From positions 467,001 through 531,000 of the forward strand of contig NZ_JAAMTH010000001.1 in assembly GCF_018283455.1 (NCBI RefSeq): a DNA stretch of 64,000 bases. Reading direction: 5' to 3'. The DNA comes from Planococcus sp. MSAK28401 (GTDB taxonomy: Bacteria > Bacillota > Bacilli > Bacillales_A > Planococcaceae). Of the stretch, positions 33,425 to 41,904 are shown piece by piece. Numbering within the stretch: position 1 is the stretch's first letter; each line of letters opens with the position of its first letter. Below the pieces are notes generated by a model. It saw nothing but the letters and a program-made list of their open reading frames with translations. It was not told the DNA's origin and ran no database searches. The translations under genes and the position numbers were made by a program.

Positions 33425-35471
33425 AAATTTATCGTGTACAAGCTGTGCTGCGAAATTCGAACAGAATATCCGCAATCTGCCGGCAACGAAACACGTTGAA
33501 CTGAACTTCGGCGCATCCAAACTGCGGGTCGATGGCAATGTGTCGATCGAAGAATTGGAAAAAGCGGGCGCCTTCGACCATATCCGCGTCTATCCGGAAA
33601 AACAACGCGTGGCCCATGTGCCATTTTATAAACGACGCCAGACGGTCGAAACGGCCATTTCGTTCGTCTTTCTCATCGCCGGCATCATCGCTTCATTCCA
33701 GCTTGGCGAGGCGCATCCATGGTCAATCGGCTTATTCGGCGCATCGATGCTGATCGGCGGCTATCGAATGTTTTCCACTGGAGCGAAAAATCTCAGTCGC
33801 TTGGAGTTCGATATGAAAACATTGATGACCATCGCGATTATCGGCGCTGTGATCATCGGCGAGTGGCGGGAAGGTGCAGTCGTCGTGTTCTTATTCGCCA
33901 TCAGCGAAGCGCTGGAATCGTTCTCGATGAACAAAGCGCGCCAATCGATCCGTTCGCTCATGGACCTTGCTCCATCACGGGCATTGATCCAACGCGATGG
34001 CGAATTGATTGAATTGGAAACGGAAGACATCCGTATCGGCGATGTATTGATCGTCAAGCCCGGTCAAAAAATCGCCATGGATGGCACAGTGTTGCGCGGT
34101 GAATCGGCTGTCAACCAGGCGGCGATCACCGGTGAATCGATCCCTGCCACCAAACAGCCGGGAGATGAAGTGTTTGCCGGCACGATGAATGAAGAAGGCG
34201 CATTGGAAGTAACCGTCACAAAACGTGTGGAAGATACGACCATCGCAAAAATTATCCATCTGGTGGAAGAAGCGCAGGCGGAAAAAGCGCCATCGCAGCA
34301 ATTTGTCGACCGTTTCGCGAAATATTACACGCCGGCAATTATTGCTGTCGCATTTTTGGTTGCGCTCGTTCCGGGATTTGTTACGGGAAATTGGGAGCTG
34401 TGGGTGTACCAAGGCCTGGCCGTGCTCGTTGTCGGCTGCCCATGCGCGCTCGTGGTATCGACGCCTGTCGCGATTGTCACGGCAATTGGCAATGCGGCAA
34501 GACAGGGTGTACTTATTAAAGGCGGTATCCATTTAGAAGAAACAGGGCGCCTACAGGCTATCGCGTTCGACAAAACCGGCACCTTGACGAAAGGTTATCC
34601 GGAAATGACCGATGTGTTGCCGGAAGAAGGTTATACGCCTGAGGAAGTGGTTAAGCTCGCGGCGTCCGTCGAAGCCTTATCACAGCATCCGCTCGCCCGT
34701 GCCATCACGAAACAAGCGCCCGAACTATACCCATCCGAACGTTTCCAGTCCTTGACCGGTAAAGGTGTGCATGCAGAAATCGGCGGCACGCGCATCCGTG
34801 TCGGCAGCTTAAAATGGGCTGAGGAGCACGGGTTCCATGCACCGCCAGCCGCTTATCGCCTGCAGGAAAGCGGAAAATCCGCGATGGCGGTATTTTCCAG
34901 CAAGCATTTATTCGGGGTAATCGGCGTTGCGGACGCCATTCGAGAAGAAAGCCCGGCGATTATCGAGCGCTTGAAGGAGATCGGTGTCAGTCGCACGATC
35001 ATGCTGACAGGGGATCACCCGGCAACAGCTAAAGCCATTGCTGCGGAAATCGGTGTGACGGATATCCGTGCCGGATTGATGCCTGAAGATAAATTAGCAG
35101 CTGTTAAGGAGCTGCAGTCAAAATATGGACGCGTGGCGATGGTCGGCGACGGCATCAACGACGCACCGGCACTCGCGGCGTCCGATATCGGCATAGCCAT
35201 GGGCGGGGCCGGAACGGACGCAGCGCTCGAGACAGCGGATATCGCCTTGATGGCGGATGATTTGGAGAAACTTCCATATACTATTCGACTAAGCAGAAAA
35301 ACTTTGCGTATAATAAAGGAAAATATCATCTTTGCACTGGCACTGAAAATCTTGGCTCTGCTCTTGATCATTCCAGGCTGGCTCACGTTATGGATCGCAA
35401 TCTTTGCGGATATGGGAGCTACGCTATTGGTCATCTTGAATGCATTGCGCTTGGTGAAAGTCCAGAAGTAA
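33402..35471 (+). CDS. cadA: Cadmium/zinc-exporting P1B-type ATPase
   Basis: Membrane pump of 689 residues. One N-terminal metal-binding domain with LSCTSC (Cys12 and Cys15), membrane helices, the phosphatase motif TGESIPATKQPGDEV, VVGCPCALVVSTP (CPC transport site), FDKTGTLTKG (phosphorylated Asp), SQHPLA and GDGINDAPALAASDIG. The preferred start is TTG at 33402, with AAGGTG 8 bases before it, inside the end of cadC, giving coupled translation. Exports Cd, Zn and Pb ions. Length is close to B. subtilis CadA. Confidence 0.95.
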   Translation: MSKTYRLENLSCTSCAAKFEQNIRNLPATKHVELNFGASKLRVDGNVSIEELEKAGAFDHIRVYPEKQRVAHVPFYKRRQTVETAISFVFLIAGIIASFQLGEAHPWSIGLFGASMLIGGYRMFSTGAKNLSRLEFDMKTLMTIAIIGAVIIGEWREGAVVVFLFAISEALESFSMNKARQSIRSLMDLAPSRALIQRDGELIELETEDIRIGDVLIVKPGQKIAMDGTVLRGESAVNQAAITGESIPATKQPGDEVFAGTMNEEGALEVTVTKRVEDTTIAKIIHLVEEAQAEKAPSQQFVDRFAKYYTPAIIAVAFLVALVPGFVTGNWELWVYQGLAVLVVGCPCALVVSTPVAIVTAIGNAARQGVLIKGGIHLEETGRLQAIAFDKTGTLTKGYPEMTDVLPEEGYTPEEVVKLAASVEALSQHPLARAITKQAPELYPSERFQSLTGKGVHAEIGGTRIRVGSLKWAEEHGFHAPPAAYRLQESGKSAMAVFSSKHLFGVIGVADAIREESPAIIERLKEIGVSRTIMLTGDHPATAKAIAAEIGVTDIRAGLMPEDKLAAVKELQSKYGRVAMVGDGINDAPALAASDIGIAMGGAGTDAALETADIALMADDLEKLPYTIRLSRKTLRIIKENIIFALALKILALLLIIPGWLTLWIAIFADMGATLLVILNALRLVKVQK

Positions 35472-35492
35472 GAGGCGTTTGGAGGTTGCGAT

Positions 35493-36611
35493 TTGAAGTT
35501 AACAGAATGGACCATGGAAGAGCACGAGAAATTGATCGAGTTTATGACGACCAACTCATGGCCTTATCATGGCCACGAACACCCGGTGCGCGCCTTGATC
35601 GAAAAGACGATCGTAGAAGGCGGCTATAAATCGGATCAGGTCAAGACCTTTTGGATTGAAAACGACGAAGGCGAACAAGTGGGCCTGGTGAAAATCTTTG
35701 ACCTGCAGGATGAGATTCCGCTGTTCGATTTGCGGATCGCCGATTCCTACCGCGGGCAGGGCTATGGCCCGAAAGCGCTGCGCATGATCGCCGATTTCGT
35801 CTTTTCCTTGCCGGAGAAGAAAATCCGCCTGGAAGGCCATACGCGCCACGATAATTTTGCGATGCGCAAAGCGTTCGAACGAACTGGTTTCGTGAAGGAA
35901 GCGCATTTACGCCAAGCGTGGTTTTCGCCGAAACAAAACCGTTATCACGACGCGGTAACTTACGGTATGACTCGCGAAGACTGGGAAGCTGGCGTAACGA
36001 CGCCAGTCATGTGGGATGACGCAGTCAAAGCGCCGGCAGATCCCCCTTTCAATCCGTTGTTACTGGAGTTTCCAGAAACATTTGAATCAGAGCGTTTAGT
36101 GATCCGTGCGCCAAAAAGAGAAGATGCCGTGCTTAGTTTTGAAGCGGTGCGCCACTCATTGGAGGCATTGCGCCCGTGGATGCCGTTTGCGCAACACGAG
36201 CCGAATCTCGCGGAAATGACGGCGAATTTGATTCAAGCAGAAACAGATTTCATGTTGCGCAAAGACCTGCGGTTGCATTTCTTCGATAAGAACAGCGGGC
36301 AGTTCATCGGTTCGAGCGGCTTGCACCGCATCGACTGGGAAGTGCGCAAATTCGAAATCGGCTATTGGGTGGACAGCCGTTTTGAAGGAAAAGGCTATGT
36401 AACGGAAGCGGTAGAGCGCATCACGCGTTTTGCGTTCGAAGAGTTGCAAGCGAACCGCGTCGAAATCCGCTGCGACCCGGACAATGTCCGGAGCCGCGCA
36501 GTAGCGGAGCGTCTTGGCTTTGAACTCGAAGGCATATTGCGCAAGGATAGCCTGTCGAGACATGACGGCAAGATCCGCGATACATGCGTCTATGCGAAAG
36601 TGAGAGCATAA
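35493..36611 (+). CDS. Tandem GNAT acetyltransferase (two GNAT domains)
   Basis: A 372-residue protein with two complete RimJ/RimL-type GNAT domains. Domain 1 (about 1-170) has LRIADSYRGQGYGPKALRMI and DNFAMRKAFERTGFVKEAHL. Domain 2 (about 190-372) starts SERLVIRAPKREDA and has EIGYWVDSRFEGKGYVTEAV and DPDNVRSRAVAERLGFELEG. The start is TTG at 35493 after GGAGG. It lies 21 bases after cadA. The two domains are usually separate genes; the substrate may be ribosomal protein N-termini or an antibiotic. No frameshift is visible, so the fusion looks real. Confidence 0.88.
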   Translation: MKLTEWTMEEHEKLIEFMTTNSWPYHGHEHPVRALIEKTIVEGGYKSDQVKTFWIENDEGEQVGLVKIFDLQDEIPLFDLRIADSYRGQGYGPKALRMIADFVFSLPEKKIRLEGHTRHDNFAMRKAFERTGFVKEAHLRQAWFSPKQNRYHDAVTYGMTREDWEAGVTTPVMWDDAVKAPADPPFNPLLLEFPETFESERLVIRAPKREDAVLSFEAVRHSLEALRPWMPFAQHEPNLAEMTANLIQAETDFMLRKDLRLHFFDKNSGQFIGSSGLHRIDWEVRKFEIGYWVDSRFEGKGYVTEAVERITRFAFEELQANRVEIRCDPDNVRSRAVAERLGFELEGILRKDSLSRHDGKIRDTCVYAKVRA

Positions 36612-36656
36612 AAAAACCCCGGGAAGGCAGATCGCTCTGCTTTCCCGGGGTTTTTT
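36611..36656. terminator. Bidirectional terminator after the tandem GNAT gene
   Basis: An A tract with ACCCCGGGAA pairs with TTCCCGGGGT and a T tract; the inner part GGCAGA/TCTGCT adds a loop stem. Confidence 0.9.
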
Positions 36657-36672
36657 AGGGTCCGGTGTTTAT

Positions 36673-36828
36673 CTAAACACCTTTCCTGCCTGTCACTAAG
36701 TTAACGATCAAGACGATTGCCGCGATGATCAAAAGAATGTGAATAAGTCCGCCTGCTACGTCTAATAAGAATCCGATCACCCATACCGCAAGAATTACTA
36801 CCAAAATAATCCAAAGAATACGTCCCAT
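36673..36828 (-). CDS. lmo0937 family small membrane protein
   Basis: A 51-residue protein, MGRILWIILVVILAVWVIGF at the start, with two hydrophobic helices joined by LLDVAGGLIHI and a short NLVTGRKGV tail. This matches the lmo0937/YqaE-like stress peptides of Firmicutes. The start at 36828 has AGGTGGAG ahead. A SigmaB-type promoter (36879-36904) lies directly upstream, in line with the SigmaB control known for Listeria lmo0937. Function unknown. Confidence 0.82.
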   Translation of the reverse strand: MGRILWIILVVILAVWVIGFLLDVAGGLIHILLIIAAIVLIVNLVTGRKGV

Positions 36829-36878
36829 GTTCTCCACCTGCCTTTCAGTTTCATCTATCTTTTGTGTTATATCTATCA

Positions 36879-36904
36879 CTACCCTGAGCGAAAATGCGCT
36901 AAAC
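36879..36904 (-). promoter_or_regulatory. SigmaB-type promoter of the lmo0937 homologue
   Basis: On the minus strand GTTTAG (36904-36899), 14 bases, GGGTAG (36884-36879), against consensus GTTTAA-N12-14-GGGTAT. Confidence 0.68.
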
Positions 36905-37056
36905 CTTTCGCCATCCGTTCCATGCCGTTTTTATGAATGTTGGAAAATTGCCTTTATTCGGCGCTTTGGAAAGCATGCAGCAAGCGCCTGTGCTCAGTTG
37001 TTCACAAGGCGGCAGTATAGTAAACTGAACATAGCGACGCGAGGGAGGAACGGAAT

Positions 37057-37479
37057 TTGCCTACTCCAAGTATGGAAGACCATATTGAAATCATTTATTC
37101 ATTAATAGAGCAAAAAGGATACGCGCGCGTCTCGGATATCGCCGAGGCGCTATCGGTGTTGCCGTCATCCGTGACGAAGATGGTGCAAAAACTCGATAAG
37201 GACGGCTACTTGATCTACGAACGCTACCGGGGGCTGATGCTGACGCCTAAGGGGCAGAAACTCGGCAAGCGCTTGCTGCAGCGCCATGACCTGCTTGAGC
37301 AATTTTTGCGGCTGATTGGTGTGGATGAAGATAAAATCTACGGCGATGTAGAAGGAATCGAGCATCATTTGAGCTGGAATTCCATCGACCGCATCGCTGA
37401 TCTGGTCCAGTTGCTTGAAGAAGATAAAGGCGTAGCGGAAAAATTGAAGAAGTTAAGCAACGAGCAAAAAAACAGCTAA
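37057..37479 (+). CDS. mntR: Manganese transport regulator MntR
   Basis: DtxR-family Mn(II) sensor of 140 residues that represses manganese uptake and activates efflux genes. Very close to B. subtilis Mnt[16 protein letters not shown]-type helix-turn-helix ([20 protein letters not shown]), [14 protein letters not shown], and the metal-site region [23 protein letters not shown]. The start is TTG at 37057 after GAGGGAGG, which puts [10 protein letters not shown] at the N-terminus as in homologues (Asp/Glu metal ligands). cvfB follows 23 bases later. No manganese transporter is in the window. Confidence 0.95.
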   Translation: MPTPSMEDHIEIIYSLIEQKGYARVSDIAEALSVLPSSVTKMVQKLDKDGYLIYERYRGLMLTPKGQKLGKRLLQRHDLLEQFLRLIGVDEDKIYGDVEGIEHHLSWNSIDRIADLVQLLEEDKGVAEKLKKLSNEQKNS

Positions 37480-37502
37480 CCCAAATAGAGGAGGTATGCA
37501 GC

Positions 37503-38363
37503 ATGGCTTTGCATCCAGGATTGAAAGCATTATTGCACATTAAAGACCGTTCCACATCCCAGTGGATCTTATCGGATGGTTCAGGGGACGAAGTGACGAT
37601 GAACGCATCAGAAATTGAAGAAGGGCAAGAGGTCGGTGAGGAGATTGAAGTCTTCTTGTACCGCAACCGGCAAGGTGGCATCTCTGCCACACCGATGATC
37701 CCGCATATTTTGCCGAGTGAATACGGCTGGGCGAAAGTATTGAAAATTTCTCCGCGCGAAGGCGCAGTCGTCGATATCGGCACGACACGCGAAGTTTACG
37801 TCCTACCGGCTGACTTGCCGCCGGTGCAGGAGTTATGGCCGGCGCAGGGCGACCATATTTTCATGACGCTTCGGACAGACCGCTATGGTGATCTTTACGG
37901 GCGCCTGGCGACAGAAGAAAAGGTGCTGGAACTTTACGAGCGGGCGCCTGCTGAAGTTTATAACAAAGATTTGAAAGCACGCGCTTACCGCTTGCTGCCA
38001 GTCGGTTCATTCATGTTATCGGTGCCAGAAAACTATCGTGTCTTCGTCCATGAATCAGAGCGTGAAGCAGAACCGCGCCTCGGCGAAGAAAAAACGGTGC
38101 GCATCATCGATGTGAAAGACGACGGCACGCTCAACGGGTCTCTTTTGCCGCGCAAACAGGAACGCCTATCGGACGATGCGGAAGAAATTTTGCGCTACCT
38201 GGAAAATGCAGGCGGCCAAATGCCTTTTACCGATAAATCGTCGCCCGATGAAATCATGGAAATGTTCGGCATGAGCAAAGCCGCATTCAAGCGTGCACTC
38301 GGCAGGCTTTACAAAGAACGCCGCATCGTGCAAGAAGACGGTTGGACAAAATTGCTTGGCTAA
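37503..38363 (+). CDS. cvfB: CvfB/YitL family RNA-binding protein
   Basis: Three S1-like domains followed by a winged helix, 286 residues, as in S. aureus CvfB and B. subtilis YitL; a regulator of virulence and RNA metabolism in staphylococci. Visible blocks are GWAKVLKISPREGAVVDIGTTREVYV, GDHIFMTLRTDRYGDLYGRL and the C-terminal winged helix FGMSKAAFKRALGRLYKERRI. The ATG follows GAGGAGG. It may share a transcript with mntR. Confidence 0.93.
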   Translation: MALHPGLKALLHIKDRSTSQWILSDGSGDEVTMNASEIEEGQEVGEEIEVFLYRNRQGGISATPMIPHILPSEYGWAKVLKISPREGAVVDIGTTREVYVLPADLPPVQELWPAQGDHIFMTLRTDRYGDLYGRLATEEKVLELYERAPAEVYNKDLKARAYRLLPVGSFMLSVPENYRVFVHESEREAEPRLGEEKTVRIIDVKDDGTLNGSLLPRKQERLSDDAEEILRYLENAGGQMPFTDKSSPDEIMEMFGMSKAAFKRALGRLYKERRIVQEDGWTKLLG

Positions 38364-38417
38364 GGAACTTTTCTGCCTCAAATGCGTACTAATATTTGAA
38401 GAAAGGGGCAAAAAAAC

Positions 38418-39305
38418 ATGAAAAAAATAATGATACTTGCCACATTAATGATGGCTTTCGCATTGGCTTTTGCCGGTGCGGCATCCGCAAATGTCGGAAT
38501 AAATGAGAAATTTGGCTTGCCAATCGTCGTTTACGGAGGCGATTTATCCGCAGATGAAAAGGCGCAAGTTGCTGAAAGCCTGGACGTTGCTGGAGAAGCG
38601 GAAGTGGAAGAAATTGAAGTAACCGGGCAGGACCTAGTCACATACATTACGGACGGGGACGCGCGGGCACGCATGTATTCTTCTGCTAAAATCACCCGCA
38701 CAGAAGAAGGTGAAGGGCTGGTCATTGAAATCGCCACGCCGGATAATATCACCCAAGTGACAACGGATATGTACGCCAACGCCATGCTGACGGCAGGCAT
38801 TGAAAATGCCACCGTAGAAGTGGCTGCACCGAAAGCGGTAACTGGGCATTCTGCACTTGTCGGGATCTACAAAGCCTATGAAGTCAACGGGGAGCAGCTC
38901 GATCCTGAACGGACAGATGTTGCCAATGACGAATTATCCGTGGCGACAGAATTGTCTGAAGGCGGCGTCGACCAGGAAAAAGTCAGCGAATTATTGACAG
39001 AAATCAAAAAGCAGATCGCTGAACAGAATCCGGCAACACGTGAAGATGTCGAACAGATCGTTGAAGAGCAATTGAGCCGCCTGCAGATTGAATTGAGCCC
39101 TGAAGATCGCCAATTGCTGGTCGATTTGATGGACCGCATCCGCCAGCTCGATATCGATTTCTCGAAATGGTCGACTGAATTGGAAGACTTGAGCAAGACG
39201 ATCAGTGATAAAATCGATACCGTCGTCAATGACGAGGGGTTCTGGGAAAGTGTGAAACAATTTTTCCGTGATTTGGCTAATACCGTTCGCGGCTGGTTCA
39301 ACTAA
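38418..39305 (+). CDS. DUF1002 (YpuA-like) secreted protein
   Basis: Exported protein of 295 residues. A signal peptide (KKIMILATLMMAFALAFAGA, cleavage near ASA-N) precedes the DUF1002 domain (YGGDLSADEKAQVAESL, GDARARMYSSAKITRTEEG, AMLTAGIENATVEVAAPKAVTGHSAL). The C-terminal third is a charged coiled-coil-like region. AAAGGGG precedes the ATG. Role unknown; in Bacillus the homologue is YpuA. Ends with a strong terminator. Confidence 0.92.
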   Translation: MKKIMILATLMMAFALAFAGAASANVGINEKFGLPIVVYGGDLSADEKAQVAESLDVAGEAEVEEIEVTGQDLVTYITDGDARARMYSSAKITRTEEGEGLVIEIATPDNITQVTTDMYANAMLTAGIENATVEVAAPKAVTGHSALVGIYKAYEVNGEQLDPERTDVANDELSVATELSEGGVDQEKVSELLTEIKKQIAEQNPATREDVEQIVEEQLSRLQIELSPEDRQLLVDLMDRIRQLDIDFSKWSTELEDLSKTISDKIDTVVNDEGFWESVKQFFRDLANTVRGWFN

Positions 39306-39360
39306 ACCATTTTTCTCCAGAGATGAATCCGCAGGAAAATAATGAATAGAAAATAACGTA

Positions 39361-39402
39361 GTCCTGGAAAATCGTGAAAATGGTTTCCAGGACATTTTTT
39401 TG
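39361..39402 (+). terminator. Terminator after the DUF1002 gene
   Basis: GTCCTGGAAA pairs perfectly with TTTCCAGGAC around 13 bases, followed by ATTTTTTT. Confidence 0.88.
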
Positions 39403-39474
39403 TCCTTTACCCCGGTAAAGCGTAAACAGCTGTCTTGCAGAAAAACCTCAGTAAATGATAAGCTATAAGTAATA

Positions 39475-39490
39475 ATCTCGAATTCGAGAT
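39475..39490. promoter_or_regulatory. MhqR operator (perfect palindrome)
   Basis: ATCTCGAATTCGAGAT, a 16-base perfect palindrome followed by AAAG, matches the B. subtilis MhqR box recorded before azoR2, mhqNOP and mhqED. It lies between the probable promoter and the ribosome site of the dioxygenase gene. Confidence 0.85.
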
Positions 39491-39508
39491 AAAGAAAGGG
39501 TGCTTTTC

Positions 39509-40477
39509 ATGCAAGTTGCAGGCATTCACCACGTTTCAGCAATTACAGCCAACGCAGATAAAAACCATGACTTCTTCACGCGCATTCTTGGGATGCGCCT
39601 TGTCAAAAAAAGCGTCAACCAAGATAACCCGTCTTCCTATCATTTGTTTTATGCAGACGCAGTAGGGACACCGGGAACCGATATGACTTATTTTGATATC
39701 CCGATGGCAGGCAGAACCTATCCAGGCGTCACTGCCATCAGTAACACCGGATTTCGTATCCCATCAAGCGAGGCACTTGATTACTGGTTGGAGCGTTTCC
39801 GTGAGTTCAGCGTCCCATACGGCGAAAAAACCCAGCGTTTTGGCCGGGATACTGTGGAATTCCAGGACTTTGAAGGATCGCGCCTGATGTTAGTCGTCGA
39901 TCAAGGAGAGGGCATCCCATTTGGCAAACCTTGGACAAAAGCGAGCGTTCCGGAAGAGTTCGCGATCCGCGGGCTTGGGCCAGTCAGGCTGACAGTGCGT
40001 AAAGCGGAGCGTACAGCTAAGGTGTTGACGGATATTCTCGGGTTTTCAAAAGCCGGTGCCTATGCGCCGGAAGTGGAAGGTCAACCAGAAATAATCGTCT
40101 TTACGACAGGAGAAGGCGGACCTGGCGGCGAAATACATTTAGAGGAGCGCTCAGATCTTCCGCCGGAGCGTCCCGGCCGGGGAAGCGTCCATCACGTAGC
40201 GTTCCGTGTGAAAACTTACAAAGAGTATCATCAATGGAACGAATATTTGCGTGCCAACGGTTTCCAAACGTCCGGTGAAGTGGACCGTTATTATTTTAAA
40301 GCGATTTACTTCCGTGAGCCGAGCGGGATCCTGTTTGAGTTATCGACAGATGAGCCTGGCTTTGCGACTGATGAAAATGCAGACGAACTTGGCGAAGGTT
40401 TGGCCTTGCCGCCATTTCTTGAGCCGAGACGCAAGGAAATCGAAGACTCTCTCCGTCCGTTGAAGATCAACCGCTAA
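39509..40477 (+). CDS. VOC family ring-cleaving dioxygenase (MhqO-like)
   Basis: Cytoplasmic protein of 322 residues with two VOC (glyoxalase/dioxygenase) modules: GIHHVSAITANADKNHDFFTRILGMRLVKKSVNQD at the start and GSVHHVAFRVKTYKEYHQWNEYL in the second half, ending FREPSGILFELSTDEPGFATDE. Conserved His and Glu positions (HHVSA, HHVAF, LFELST) are metal ligands. This is the MhqA/MhqO/MhqE group, which cleaves hydroquinone-type compounds. The start at 39509 has AAAGGGTG; GTG at 39500 is in the ribosome site. The operator upstream is a perfect MhqR box. Confidence 0.92.
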   Translation: MQVAGIHHVSAITANADKNHDFFTRILGMRLVKKSVNQDNPSSYHLFYADAVGTPGTDMTYFDIPMAGRTYPGVTAISNTGFRIPSSEALDYWLERFREFSVPYGEKTQRFGRDTVEFQDFEGSRLMLVVDQGEGIPFGKPWTKASVPEEFAIRGLGPVRLTVRKAERTAKVLTDILGFSKAGAYAPEVEGQPEIIVFTTGEGGPGGEIHLEERSDLPPERPGRGSVHHVAFRVKTYKEYHQWNEYLRANGFQTSGEVDRYYFKAIYFREPSGILFELSTDEPGFATDENADELGEGLALPPFLEPRRKEIEDSLRPLKINR

Positions 40478-40555
40478 TTGACGATAAACCTGAAGCAACG
40501 GGAAATTTCGATTTGCTTGCACAGATAAAGTGGAACATAAGGAGGAATTGGATCG

Positions 40556-40837
40556 ATGGAATTGAAATTTACAGAACTTGGGCATGATGAATTCGCTTTT
40601 CGCGAAACAAACGGCGAGACAGTGAAAGCTGAAATCACGTGGACGCAAATGGCTGATTTGATGGTCGTGGAATACACCTATGTCGAAGAAAGCCTGCGCA
40701 ATCAAGGGCTTGCAAAAGAACTCGTCGACCACGCAGCAGCTTATGCACGTGAAAACCAGTTCAAGATGCAGCCGGTTTGTTCATATGTAGCTGAAGTGTT
40801 CGAGCGTTCGGATGAATACAACGACGTCAAAGCCTGA
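40556..40837 (+). CDS. YjdJ-like GNAT N-acetyltransferase
   Basis: Short GNAT of 93 residues, of the COG2388 type, with only the acetyl-CoA core: MVVEYTYVEESLRNQGLAKELVDHAAAYARENQFKMQPVCSYV, then YNDVKA. These minimal GNATs often acetylate small metabolites or cysteine (YjdJ/NATD1). AGGAGG precedes the ATG. It lies 78 bases after the dioxygenase gene and may share its transcript, since no terminator is seen between them. Ends in a two-way terminator. Confidence 0.88.
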   Translation: MELKFTELGHDEFAFRETNGETVKAEITWTQMADLMVVEYTYVEESLRNQGLAKELVDHAAAYARENQFKMQPVCSYVAEVFERSDEYNDVKA

Positions 40838-40863
40838 ACTTCAATTCGCATTAAAGACGCAAA

Positions 40864-40902
40864 AAAAGCAATCCATTTCCTCATGAAGTGGATTGCTTTT
40901 CT
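40864..40902. terminator. Bidirectional terminator after the YjdJ-like gene
   Basis: AAAAGCAATCCA pairs with TGGATTGCTTTT around 13 bases, with A and T tracts on both sides; it also ends the minus-strand micropeptide transcript. Confidence 0.88.
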
Positions 40903-40927
40903 ATGTATTGATGAATGTTTGGCTCAT
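40901..40927 (-). CDS. Possible 8-residue leader-like ORF
   Basis: MSQTFINT, preceded by AGAAGGAGTGAG with good spacing and ending at the edge of the terminator. It follows the 32-residue peptide gene by 14 bases. The strong ribosome site is the only support; it may be chance. Confidence 0.25.
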   Translation of the reverse strand: MSQTFINT

Positions 40928-40941
40928 AGGCTCACTCCTTC

Positions 40942-41040
40942 TTACAGGCTTGTCATGAAGAACACGATGGCTGTAAGGATGGATGCGCCGCCTACCCCGT
41001 ACATGAAATCCGCTTGGTTAAAAATTAGTTTATTTTCCAT
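40942..41040 (-). CDS. SigmaB-driven 32-residue membrane peptide
   Basis: Small ORF, MENKLIFNQADFMYGVGGAS then a hydrophobic run ILTAIVFFMTSL, so a single C-terminal membrane helix with a polar N-terminus. AAAAGGGG lies 9 bases before the ATG. A perfect SigmaB promoter (41091-41115) is about 50 bases upstream and a terminator ends the transcript at 40864, so it forms a complete small transcription unit. No known family recognised. Too short for standard gene callers. Related in setting to the lmo0937 homologue, also SigmaB-driven here. Confidence 0.6.
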   Translation of the reverse strand: MENKLIFNQADFMYGVGGASILTAIVFFMTSL

Positions 41041-41090
41041 TTTTTAGAACCCCTTTTATATTTTGTATTTGTCTTGCTGATAGTAATAAA

Positions 41091-41115
41091 ATACCCAGCT
41101 TGATAAAATTTAAAC
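41091..41115 (-). promoter_or_regulatory. SigmaB promoter of the 32-residue peptide gene
   Basis: On the minus strand GTTTAA (41115-41110), 13 bases, GGGTAT (41096-41091): an exact match to the SigmaB consensus. Confidence 0.78.
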
Positions 41116-41272
41116 AAGTTTTAATAATATTTCAGCGGGAATGAAAGTAATACGAAACCAAAATGGCGCGAAAGCGTATAGATGAGAGAAGAAACATAAT
41201 AAGGACAGAAGGGCACGCCGGAAGCGTCCGAATACGCCGTGCAGCCCGGAGACAGAAATGGGAGGTTTTTTA

Positions 41273-41821
41273 ATGAATCAGGCACCGGAGAATTACGGAA
41301 CCATCAAAAGGACAGGAGAAAAAGCTCTTGGCATCATCGGTTCCATTTTCAATGTAATCGGCATCATTCTATCGATTATTGTCATCACCAGCTTGAGCGG
41401 TTTTGAAGGCAGCCAGATGCAAATGGAGATGCAGGAAGAACTGCGCAATGATCCGACTTTATCAAGTCCGGAAGATGCCCAAATGGCAGTAGATACATTT
41501 GATGCCATCGTGGCAGGATTTGACGTCATTGGCTGGGTATTGGTCATTTTGCTTGCGATCAGTACGGTCTTCGCCGTTTTGGCCATCACGAAATTGAAAT
41601 CATTTGAGAAAGCGAACACGGCAGGTATTTTCTTCATCCTAGCCGGGATCTTCGCCGGGATTTTATCGCTGACATCGATCCTCTTCTACATCGCTGCGAT
41701 CATGTGCTTCGTGCGCAAGCCGCCGCTCCGTGAAGATGAATTGATGGGCCGCAGCAATGAACCGGCCACAAGAAGTGATGCGGTAACGCGTGAAGACGAC
41801 ACACCGTACCGCCCCTTGTAA
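41273..41821 (+). CDS. DUF4064 membrane protein
   Basis: A 182-residue membrane protein with a cytoplasmic N-terminus (YGTIKRTGEKALGIIGSIFNVIGI is the DUF4064 start), a first helix, an acidic extracellular segment (about 50-80), and two or three further helices before a hydrophilic tail. Role unknown. The start at 41273 has GGGAGG ahead; the frame from 41258 begins in the ribosome site. The 5' leader (41211-41247) can form a two-part hairpin, GGGCACG/CGTGC-CCC with GCGT/ACGC inside. Confidence 0.85.
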   Translation: MNQAPENYGTIKRTGEKALGIIGSIFNVIGIILSIIVITSLSGFEGSQMQMEMQEELRNDPTLSSPEDAQMAVDTFDAIVAGFDVIGWVLVILLAISTVFAVLAITKLKSFEKANTAGIFFILAGIFAGILSLTSILFYIAAIMCFVRKPPLREDELMGRSNEPATRSDAVTREDDTPYRPL

Positions 41822-41857
41822 GAAAAGAAAATCGTTAACTCTTAAATTCAAGCAAAG

Positions 41858-41890
41858 AAAACCCCCTCGAAGCGAATTCGAGGGGGTTTT
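41858..41890. terminator. Bidirectional terminator, DUF4064 / GNAT
   Basis: AAAACCCCCTCGAA pairs perfectly with TTCGAGGGGGTTTT around GCGAA, between convergent genes. Confidence 0.92.
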
Positions 41891-41904
41891 GTGCAGTTCT
41901 AGAT

